From Candidatus Babelota bacterium (lineage in GTDB: Bacteria > Babelota > Babeliae > Babelales > Babelaceae): 7,710 bases of DNA. Position 1 is the first letter of the stretch. Each line of letters begins with the position of its first letter. This document shows, piece by piece, positions 1-5,302 of this stretch. The position numbers and the translations under genes are program-made. Location: assembly GCA_003484685.1 (NCBI GenBank), contig DNBB01000031.1, positions 1 to 7,710 on the forward strand. Reading direction: 5' to 3'. The notes beneath the pieces are model-generated. The model was given only the letters and a program-made list of their open reading frames with translations. It searched no databases and was not told where the DNA came from.

Positions 1-689
1 TGGTTTTGTATCTGTTCTTCCTCGAGCAGTAAAAAGAAGAACGTGCCCAGAGTAATGCCTGTTCCTGCAACTGCTGTAATTACTGGTATTTTGTATTCAC
101 TTAATTTTTGTGATGCATTTCGATATGCAATGTTTAGGCGTGATAATCCATTGTGCTTAACTATTGTTTCGATCGAAGCAATAGCTTGTTGATTAATTAT
201 TGCGAGGGTTTCTAGTTGTGAAAAAGTTAGCGTTTTTTGTTCGTCTAAATCGATATGAAGAAAAGGCCGTTCGGAAAAAGATGTCTGTGCAGCGTGGCTT
301 ACAATGCGTACCAACAGAGAGAACCTTGAGAATAATAAAGAGAGTTGCTCGAGCGAAAGCGTTTGTAGTCGGGTTATTGCTTGTATGAGGGCTTGGTTTT
401 GTTTGCGCGCGTCTTGAAGCCATTCAAGCGTTGTGCTTCGTTCACTTGCTTTGACCAGATTAGTCTGTGAAACAATGCCTGCTAGAGATTCTATTAATAG
501 GTTCAGCTTACCTGTAGTTATTGAAAAATCACCGTAAAGCTCAGCTAACTGTTGCGTTTCTTGAGTGTACGATTTTTCTACTGCGGACAATGTCGATGTG
601 TTTTGTTTTTTTTGTATAGTTACAGGCTCGTTGCCTTGTGCTATCGAGACTGTGCAAATTGCTAGTAAAGATAGGTACGAAAATTTCAT
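1..689 (-). CDS. Unrecognised exported protein with late membrane segment, partial at left edge
   Basis: Reading the reverse strand from ATG at 689-687, the frame stays open for 229 codons to the window edge, so the C-terminus is missing. The first ~18 residues (MKFSYLSLLAICTVSIA, then QG) look like a cleavable signal peptide: one lysine, a hydrophobic core and a small-residue cleavage site. The middle (about residues 25-195) is rich in Q, E, K, S and L, without prolines over long stretches, and looks largely alpha-helical. A hydrophobic segment at about 201-222 (IPVITAVAGTGITL, then FFFLLL) is followed by EEEQ and could be a membrane anchor. I recognise no family. The start is the first ATG after a run of stops upstream. 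The RBS is weak (GGGGG about 9-10 nt upstream). It is transcribed divergently from the thioredoxin reductase gene. Confidence is good that it is a gene, low for any function. Confidence 0.75.
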   Translation of the reverse strand, partial: MKFSYLSLLAICTVSIAQGNEPVTIQKKQNTSTLSAVEKSYTQETQQLAELYGDFSITTGKLNLLIESLAGIVSQTNLVKASERSTTLEWLQDARKQNQALIQAITRLQTLSLEQLSLLFSRFSLLVRIVSHAAQTSFSERPFLHIDLDEQKTLTFSQLETLAIINQQAIASIETIVKHNGLSRLNIAYRNASQKLSEYKIPVITAVAGTGITLGTFFFLLLEEEQIQN

Positions 690-758
690 TTTCTGCAACC
701 CCCAAAGAGACTGATTTTTTTTGGTATTTTCTTAGATATCACGTGCTTTTATTTTTCT

Positions 759-788
759 AGTATAGAAAAGATACATAGTTTTTTTAAA
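759..788 (-). promoter_or_regulatory. Possible promoter of the left-edge exported protein gene
   Basis: On the reverse strand TTTAAA (788-783) and TATACT (764-759) are separated by 18 nt. The -10 matches consensus at five of six bases and the -35 at four of six. It would give a leader of about 60 nt before the ATG at 689. This is pattern matching only, in an A+T-rich spacer where chance matches are common. Confidence 0.35.
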
Positions 789-808
789 AATAGCAATCGG
801 GCTTTTAG

Positions 809-837
809 TTGTTCTTAGCGCGTGGGTGGAGTAAAAT
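809..837 (+). promoter_or_regulatory. Likely promoter of the thioredoxin reductase-thioredoxin gene
   Basis: TTGTTC (809-814) and TAAAAT (832-837) are spaced by exactly 17 nt, a sigma-70 type arrangement. A transcript would begin near 844 and carry a leader of about 30 nt. The leader includes AAGGAG at 865-870, five nt before the ATG at 876. No operator-like repeat is evident in this short spacer. Confidence 0.5.
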
Positions 838-875
838 AGCATCTCTGGATGTTGTTATAAATTTAAGGAGTTCTT

Positions 876-2360
876 ATGAATACCGGTGGACATAGATATA
901 CTCGTCGTGGCGTCTCGATATGGCGCCGAATATTATGGATAGTTTTTGGGCTTGCTGTTCTTGTGGGCATATCTTGGGGTGTTCGCGTCGTATTTAGGCA
1001 TTTCTTTTCGACTTCTGATAATGCTTCTTTCTTGCTTACTAATGTAGTTAACAAGAAAGGCGTTGTGCCAGTTTTGGTCGTTGGTTCTGGACCTGCTGGG
1101 CTGGCCGCTGCACTTTATGCCGCACGCGGCGGTATGCATACGGTTGTCGTGGAAGGTGGACTGCCGGGTGGGCAATTGATGGGGACGTCCTGGGTCGAAA
1201 ATTGGCCGGGAATGAAGAAGATGCTTGGGCCGGATCTTATGCGTAATGCGCGTGAACAGGCTCAAGAGTTCGGTGTTTTATTTGTGCAGGACTCGGTAGC
1301 TTCTGTTTCAATTGATCAATGGCCATATGTAGTAACGCTTGCCAACGGAACTGTATTACATGCGTTATCGTTGGTTGTTGCGACGGGATCTGATCCAAGG
1401 CGTCTTGGGATTTCGGGCGAGACCGAGTATTGGGGCAAGGGCGTCTCAGTATGTGCGACATGCGATGCACCGTTTTTCAAGGGTGCAGATATTGCAGTTA
1501 TTGGTGGCGGTGATTCGGCGCTTGAAGAAGCGATCCAGCTTTCTTCTTATGCTGACCATGTTTATTTAGTTGTTCGTGGCGATAAGATGCGTGCATCACA
1601 AGCTATGCAGGAGCGTATTAAGGCGTATCCGCAAATCGAAGTACTTTTAAACACAAAGCCTAAGGAGATAGTTGGTAATAGCGCGCAAGTTACGGGATTA
1701 GTTGTCGAGACTAATGGCGTAGTTAAACAGCTTACTCTACAGGGTGTTTTCTTGGCTATTGGCCACCATCCAAATAGCGGTTTTATTAAACCTGTTGTCA
1801 CCTGCGATGCAGAAGGTAATATTGTTTTAGCCGGAAATACGCAACGAACTTCTGTACCGGGAATTTTTGCAGCTGGTGATGTTGCTGACAAGCGCTATCG
1901 CCAGGCAGGTGTTGCTGCCGGTGCAGGGATACGCGCAGGATTGGATGCATTGGAGTTTTTGACCAGTATTGGCGTTCAGCGTTCATTTGTTGAAAAAATA
2001 GAGCAGCGTTTTTTTGTTCCTGAAGGGGGAGCGCAGCGAAAAGTCTTAGTTGAAATTGCTTCAGTTAAAGAGTTTGATCAGTTATTACAACAAAAGCGCT
2101 TTGTTTGTGTGGACTTCTTCAGTGACATGTGTCCTGCATGTGTCCAGTTGTTGCCAGTTCTAGAATTGGCTGCGTTTGCTCGTTCTAATGTAGCATTTGT
2201 TAAAGTTAATGCTTTTAAGCAGGGCGAGCTAAAATCTCGGTTTAATATTACCAAGGTTCCTACTGTTGTTCTTTTTGTCGATGGCCGTGTTGTAAGCCGC
2301 ATAGGGGGCGCAGCATCCTATCAGAGACTCTTAGAATTTGTTGATGAGCATACAAAATAA
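876..2360 (+). CDS. trxB: Membrane-anchored thioredoxin reductase fused to thioredoxin
   Basis: A 494-residue protein that joins NADPH-thioredoxin reductase to its own substrate. Residues 1-18 are basic (RYTRRG, WRR), and 19-36 form one hydrophobic helix. The reductase follows at about 63-370: FAD-binding GSGPAG at 70-75, redox-active CATC with Cys193 and Cys196 followed by DAPFF, NADPH-binding GGGDSA at 210-215, AAGDV at 332-336, and RQA at 342-344. A linker leads to a thioredoxin domain at about 388-494 with active site CPAC (Cys419, Cys422) in place of the usual CGPC and cis-proline Pro462 in KVPT. A stand-alone TrxB is about 310-320 residues, so both ends are extended. Family knowledge: electrons pass from NADPH via FAD and CATC to thioredoxin CxxC. 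A reductase-thioredoxin hybrid is known in Mycobacterium leprae. The start is set by AAGGAG five nt upstream. The HRR part of the usual HRRDxxRA motif reads VRG (233-235). Basic residues on the N-terminal side would favour an N-in helix, hard to reconcile with NADPH use, so the topology is open. Confidence 0.93.
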   Translation: MNTGGHRYTRRGVSIWRRILWIVFGLAVLVGISWGVRVVFRHFFSTSDNASFLLTNVVNKKGVVPVLVVGSGPAGLAAALYAARGGMHTVVVEGGLPGGQLMGTSWVENWPGMKKMLGPDLMRNAREQAQEFGVLFVQDSVASVSIDQWPYVVTLANGTVLHALSLVVATGSDPRRLGISGETEYWGKGVSVCATCDAPFFKGADIAVIGGGDSALEEAIQLSSYADHVYLVVRGDKMRASQAMQERIKAYPQIEVLLNTKPKEIVGNSAQVTGLVVETNGVVKQLTLQGVFLAIGHHPNSGFIKPVVTCDAEGNIVLAGNTQRTSVPGIFAAGDVADKRYRQAGVAAGAGIRAGLDALEFLTSIGVQRSFVEKIEQRFFVPEGGAQRKVLVEIASVKEFDQLLQQKRFVCVDFFSDMCPACVQLLPVLELAAFARSNVAFVKVNAFKQGELKSRFNITKVPTVVLFVDGRVVSRIGGAASYQRLLEFVDEHTK

Positions 2361-2369
2361 GTAAAGATT

Positions 2370-2407
2370 GCGGCGGAATGCTTAATGGGTTCCGCCGCTT
2401 TGTTTTT
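2370..2407 (+). terminator. Rho-independent terminator after trxB, probably bidirectional
   Basis: A perfect 9-bp stem, GCGGCGGAA (2370-2378) with TTCCGCCGC (2390-2398), has an 11-nt loop and is followed on the forward strand by TTTGTTTTT. It starts ten nt after the trxB stop. The opposing reverse gene ends at 2406 inside the T tract, so the same G+C-rich stem can also stop reverse transcripts; on that side the tail is a looser T-rich run (AATCTTTACTTATTTT). Confidence 0.9.
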
Positions 2408-2873
2408 ATTGAACAGGATTTTTTTTTGTAGGATTCCAATTTTTTAAGAATTCACGAAAAAACAGTTTTTTAGCGTTCAATGACTTGTTTTTCTTTAATG
2501 CTCGACTGGTTTTTTCAACCGATACATTAATGGTTTTTGCGTCATATGTGCTTTGATCTATAGAACCAATGGCTTTGCTGAGAAGTTTTGGCGCTGTTTT
2601 GCGTTGTTCATTTCGTGGCTCCTGGGTCAGGAGATCAGCAAGGAGTTCTTCAATGCGCTCAAAAAAAATTGTCATATTTTCGAGCATATATGTAGGATTT
2701 GTAGAACCGTCTTCTTGAAGCTTGTTGATTTTTTCGCGTAGGCCATCTTCGAGTGCTGTTTGTAGCAACTCTTTTAATAATACTTCTTCATGCGTTATTA
2801 ACCATTCGAGAGTGGTTAATAATTCTACTGAGATTACCGCTTGAGCTGCTTCAAAGATGTTATTCTGATCCAT
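2406..2873 (-). CDS. Unrecognised protein translationally coupled to the HspR-like regulator
   Basis: A 155-residue protein that I do not recognise. From ATG at 2873 it begins MDQNNIFEAAQAV. The N-terminal two thirds are acidic and helical, rich in L, E and T (for example LLTTLEWLITHEEVLLKELL, then LENMTIFFERIEELLADLL). The last ~50 residues are basic and polar, with several KK pairs, ending NPTKKNPVQ. There is no signal peptide, membrane segment or cysteine pair, so it should be cytosolic. A start eight codons upstream (ATG at 2897) exists, but AAGGA lies five nt before 2873, which decides for the later one. The gene starts inside the end of the upstream regulator gene, overlapping by 14 nt, which implies co-transcription and coupled translation. 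By context it may modulate the regulator or belong to the heat-shock response; that is inference. Confidence 0.75.
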   Translation of the reverse strand: MDQNNIFEAAQAVISVELLTTLEWLITHEEVLLKELLQTALEDGLREKINKLQEDGSTNPTYMLENMTIFFERIEELLADLLTQEPRNEQRKTAPKLLSKAIGSIDQSTYDAKTINVSVEKTSRALKKNKSLNAKKLFFREFLKNWNPTKKNPVQ

Positions 2874-3297
2874 TTGATTCCTTCTTTGTTTCAGCATAAT
2901 TTTGTAGGCATTTGCGTGAAGATGTCCCTTTTTTTAGGCTTGAAAGGCATTGCATACTTTCCACAATCTCGCTATTGGCTGCATCTTTTTCTAATTCAAG
3001 TTCTTTTTGCATTCGTTTAAAGAGGCTATTGATCTCTTTTTGGAGCTTATCAATTTTGCGTTGCTGCTTGAGAATCATTTCTACACCTGCAAGGTTGATG
3101 CCCAATTTGTGGGTGAGATAAATAATTTCCTCGAGTCTTTGAATGTCTGTTTCTGAAAAAAGGCGTGTGTTGCCTTCTGACCTGCGTGGGCAGATAAGGC
3201 CCTCGCGTTCATAGAGGCGTATTGTCTGTTGGTGTACAGAAAACATCTCAGCAACTGCTGAAATTGAAAAATGTCCTTTTTTCTTCTTCATACGCAT
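2860..3297 (-). CDS. hspR: HspR-like MerR-family heat-shock repressor
   Basis: A 145-residue DNA-binding protein. The winged helix-turn-helix lies at about residues 10-62: FSISAVAEMFSVHQQTIRLY, EREGLICP, NTRLFSETDIQRLEEI. This is followed by GINLAGVEMIL (about 66-76), the stretch that marks HspR within the MerR family. A charged helix (about 77-108, QQRKIDKLQKEINSLF and onward) should form the dimer coiled coil. The tail is longer than in typical HspR and holds two cysteines. In the actinobacteria and others where it is studied, HspR represses dnaK and its own gene by binding inverted repeats and uses DnaK as corepressor; here that role is inferred from the sequence and from dnaK 2 kb away. 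The open frame extends upstream to 3657, but that extension is antisense to the neighbouring gene. I place the start at ATG 3297; ATG 3291 is also possible. It is first of a two-gene operon with the 14-nt-overlapping downstream gene. Confidence 0.85.
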   Translation of the reverse strand: MRMKKKKGHFSISAVAEMFSVHQQTIRLYEREGLICPRRSEGNTRLFSETDIQRLEEIIYLTHKLGINLAGVEMILKQQRKIDKLQKEINSLFKRMQKELELEKDAANSEIVESMQCLSSLKKGTSSRKCLQNYAETKKESNGSE

Positions 3298-3324
3298 AAC
3301 CCCGAAATATTCGGTGTCTCCTTT
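3295..3324 (-). promoter_or_regulatory. hspR ribosome-binding region with hairpin between SD and start
   Basis: On the reverse strand a strong Shine-Dalgarno sequence AAAGGAG (3324-3318) lies 20 nt before the ATG at 3297, too far for normal use. Between them is CCGAA-TAT-TTCGG (3314-3302), a perfect 5-bp hairpin. Folding it out leaves 7 nt (ACA plus GGTT) between the SD and the ATG, a normal spacing. Alternatively GGGG at 3303-3300 serves as a weak SD for ATG 3297 or, with 8 nt spacing, ATG 3291, and would then be partly sequestered in the hairpin. Confidence 0.45.
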
Positions 3325-3331
3325 GGTTGAA

Positions 3332-3359
3332 TTTACGTTGAATCCTTTAGCAGTATACT
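3332..3359 (+). promoter_or_regulatory. Promoter of the exported protein gene at 3403
   Basis: TTTACG (3332-3337) and TATACT (3354-3359) are spaced by 16 nt. Transcription would begin near 3366, about 37 nt before the ATG at 3403. The -10 lies in the palindrome AGTATACT (3352-3359), which also supplies the -10 of the opposing hspR promoter, so the two polymerase sites overlap almost completely. Confidence 0.5.
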
Positions 3360-3380
3360 TGGTTGTGAATCTAAACTCAA
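3352..3380 (-). promoter_or_regulatory. hspR promoter
   Basis: On the reverse strand TTGAGT (3380-3375) and TATACT (3357-3352) are separated by exactly 17 nt: a near-consensus sigma-70 promoter with four of six and five of six matches. The transcript would start near 3345, giving a leader of about 48 nt that contains the AAAGGAG and the hairpin before hspR. The -35 is part of CTTTGAGT, which resembles the CTTGAGT half-site of the HspR operator (HAIR), so autorepression is plausible. Confidence 0.6.
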
Positions 3381-3402
3381 AGATTGTCAGGAGACTCGTT
3401 AT

Positions 3403-4065
3403 ATGTTTTGTCTTTCCAAGAAGAAGTTTTGGATTGAAGCGGTGGCGTTTTTTGTTTTGGCTGAAGGGTGCGTGCTTTCGGCGCGCAGCTTGGTCCAGAT
3501 ACGCTCGATTGAAGAGCGGCAAGAAACTATTGCGGATAAAGTTTTTTTGCAACGGAGGAAGAATCTTGAAGGTGTAGTTTCTCGGTTTTGGTTTGTTGAT
3601 GGTCAGCCGGTTGATCAGGCAGCTTTTGAGGAACAACTTTCTTTGGCTGCGGCACAAGATGCTGTAAATGATTTACGCCAAGAAGAAGCGCGTTTTATTG
3701 AACGGCATGAGTTTGCTCGGGTATCTCGAAAAGCATTGTACAAAAAACTTGCTGCGACGATACAAGAAGAGATTCTTGCTTATTTGACACGAGTAACCAT
3801 TATTGATTTATCTTCATTTTTTGAATTTTCCTCCTGTACTTTTGATTCGCAAATGGAGTTTGAGGCGGCATACCGTTGGGTAAGGCAGGATGTAAATGTA
3901 GAGCTGGATGCGTCTGAAAATGACGAAGCATTGTATGATGTCATGTTGCGCTACGAGCAGCTACAAAAAAAGATTGAGTTGTTTTATCAGGCAGCTATTA
4001 AGAGGGCTATAGATGAATGTAGTGATACGAGAGTTTTAAAAGAATTATTAACTCTCGTATCTTAA
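3403..4065 (+). CDS. Unrecognised exported or membrane-anchored helical protein
   Basis: A 220-residue protein of no family I can name. The N-terminus has a basic start (SKKK at 5-8), then a hydrophobic stretch to about residue 20 and AEGCVLSARS. This is either a signal peptide (possible cleavage after Ala27) or an uncleaved anchor; Cys23 is not in a standard lipobox, because Glu sits at the -2 position. The remainder is highly charged and mostly helical, rich in E, Q, R and A, with a short FWFVDGQPVDQAAFEEQL element around 62-79 and helical segments to the end. Mature-region cysteines are few. The start is ATG 3403, preceded by CAGGAG nine nt upstream. It is monocistronic: divergent from hspR and convergent with ychF. 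The overlapping hspR promoter suggests the two are expressed in competition. By composition it could be a periplasmic scaffold or chaperone-like protein, but nothing in it proves that. Confidence 0.75.
   Translation: MFCLSKKKFWIEAVAFFVLAEGCVLSARSLVQIRSIEERQETIADKVFLQRRKNLEGVVSRFWFVDGQPVDQAAFEEQLSLAAAQDAVNDLRQEEARFIERHEFARVSRKALYKKLAATIQEEILAYLTRVTIIDLSSFFEFSSCTFDSQMEFEAAYRWVRQDVNVELDASENDEALYDVMLRYEQLQKKIELFYQAAIKRAIDECSDTRVLKELLTLVS
4024..4061. terminator. 12-bp inverted repeat at the end of two convergent genes
   Basis: GATACGAGAGTT (4024-4035) and AACTCTCGTATC (4050-4061) form a perfect 12-bp stem with a 14-nt A+T-rich loop. The repeat lies inside the last codons of the forward gene, ending two bases... 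before its TAA stop at 4063-4065 begins, and lies 22 nt beyond the ychF stop at 4084. It fits a shared bidirectional terminator, but neither side has a proper T tract (forward tail TTAATCTTCC), so it may act as a transcript-end stabiliser instead. Confidence 0.5.
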
Positions 4066-4083
4066 TCTTCCTGGCTCAAAGCC

Positions 4084-5196
4084 TTATACATTGAACTTAA
4101 CAAGGACAATGTCCCCGTCTTGTACAATGTAAGCCTGTCCTTCGGTGCGTATTTTACCAAGATCCTTGAGGGTATTGGTGTTGCCAAGGGGAAAGAGATC
4201 GGCGGTATTGTAGACATCGGCACAAATAAAGCCACGTTCTAGGTCAGAATGAATCTCGCCAGCTGCCTGTCGTATGGTGATTCCCTTAGAAACTGGCCAT
4301 GCATGTATTTCTTGGGGACCGCAAGTAAAAAACGTTATAAGCCCCAGTGTCTCGTAGGTCTTTTCGATAATTTTTTCAAGCCCGGTGTGAGTAATACCCA
4401 GCTCTGCTTTGAGCGTGGTGCGTTCTTCATCGCTTAATTGGGCAAGTTCATATTCGAATTTTGCACATATTGGGATAACTCGTGCTATGCCAAATTTAGC
4501 AACCAATGATTTGTAGTGTGGATTGTTTGCGTAAGTATCACCGCTAATTTCTTCTTCGCCAATATTGGCGATAATTAGACTTTTTTTGGCACAAAGAAGT
4601 GGTACCGTTTCGATGGCTGATTTACTTATGAGTTCAGCGGCTTGTTCAATTTGCTGCTGATCAATGGCGCTCTTTACTTGCTCGAGCAGGGTTTTCTCTT
4701 CAGTAAGGGCTTTTGTTTGTTGGGGGTTGGATTTGTTTGACTTGCTCAACTGTTCAATCTTTTGCAAGCGCTTATCTATAGACTCGAGATCTTTGAGGCC
4801 GAGTTCGACCATAATGGTTTCATAATCGGCTATGGGGTCTACTTTATCTTCGGTGTGCGTTATGTTTTGGTCTTCAAATGCGCGCAGTACATGCAATATA
4901 ACGTTTACTTCGCGAATGTGTGCAAGAAATTGATTGCCAAGTCCAGCACCTTCTGCAGCGCCCCGGACGAGTCCCGCGATGTCTACAAATTGGGTATACG
5001 CAGGCATTGTCTTTTTTGAGCCGAATATTTTTTGAAGCTTTTCGATGCGGGGATCAATGACGAGCGTGCAGGCTTTATGTGGATCAATAGTGCAAAATGG
5101 ATAGTTTTCTGCAGGTATCGAGGATCTGGTTAATGCGTTAAATAGGGTTGATTTTCCGACATTGGGAAGACCGACAAGGCCGGCGGCAATACTCAT
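4084..5196 (-). CDS. ychF: Ribosome-binding P-loop ATPase/GTPase YchF (OLA1 family)
   Basis: A 370-residue protein close to the usual ~363 of this near-universal Obg-related family. It opens MSIAAGLVGLPNVGKST, with the P-loop GLPNVGKST at 9-17. The G3 region reads VDIAGLVRGAAEGAGLGNQF, where the catalytic glutamine of ordinary GTPases is replaced by leucine, a hallmark of the HAS-GTPases. The base-recognition motif is NxxE (ANIGEEE) instead of NKxD, which in this family explains the preference for ATP. A helical coiled-coil insert follows the G domain core, and the C-terminal TGS domain starts near FFTCGPQEIHAWPV and ends in the typical QDGDIVLVKFNV. YchF binds ribosomes and is linked to stress and redox control of translation elsewhere. 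An in-frame ATG 15 codons upstream (5241) is rejected: AAGGAG lies seven nt before 5196 and homologues begin here. It lies downstream of dnaK in the same orientation. Confidence 0.96.
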   Translation of the reverse strand: MSIAAGLVGLPNVGKSTLFNALTRSSIPAENYPFCTIDPHKACTLVIDPRIEKLQKIFGSKKTMPAYTQFVDIAGLVRGAAEGAGLGNQFLAHIREVNVILHVLRAFEDQNITHTEDKVDPIADYETIMVELGLKDLESIDKRLQKIEQLSKSNKSNPQQTKALTEEKTLLEQVKSAIDQQQIEQAAELISKSAIETVPLLCAKKSLIIANIGEEEISGDTYANNPHYKSLVAKFGIARVIPICAKFEYELAQLSDEERTTLKAELGITHTGLEKIIEKTYETLGLITFFTCGPQEIHAWPVSKGITIRQAAGEIHSDLERGFICADVYNTADLFPLGNTNTLKDLGKIRTEGQAYIVQDGDIVLVKFNV

Positions 5197-5242
5197 TAAA
5201 AGGCTCCTTGCGATTGTTGTTAGTAAATTAGGTTTTATCAAC

Positions 5243-5273
5243 TAAAGCGGGGCAGATCACCTACCCCGCTTTA
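5243..5273 (-). terminator. Hairpin between dnaK and ychF
   Basis: TAAAGCGGGG (5243-5252) pairs perfectly with CCCCGCTTTA (5264-5273) around an 11-nt loop, 30 nt after the dnaK stop. On the reverse strand the stem ends in CTTTA and then GTTGATAAAACC, so the U tract is short and the hairpin may terminate only partly. A weak reverse promoter, TTGATA then 17 nt then AACAAT, can be read immediately downstream, which could give ychF its own start; that part is very uncertain. Confidence 0.65.
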
Positions 5274-5302
5274 TAATGTCTGGTTTCAAAACAATATGCG
5301 AA

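Noticed and set aside
3326..3345. Direct repeat of TTGAAT spaced 11 nt apart between hspR and the next gene
   Set aside because: The unit is only 6 bp in A+T-rich DNA with just two copies, so chance is an adequate explanation.
3298..3657. Open reading extension of the hspR frame for 120 codons upstream
   Set aside because: It is antisense to the start of the gene at 3403, lacks HspR-like sequence, and passes back through the hspR promoter; the conserved protein begins at 3297.
5197..5241. Upstream in-frame ATG for ychF at 5241
   Set aside because: The AAGGAG at 5204-5209 is placed for ATG 5196, family members start at MSIAAGLVGLPN, and the extension covers the RBS.
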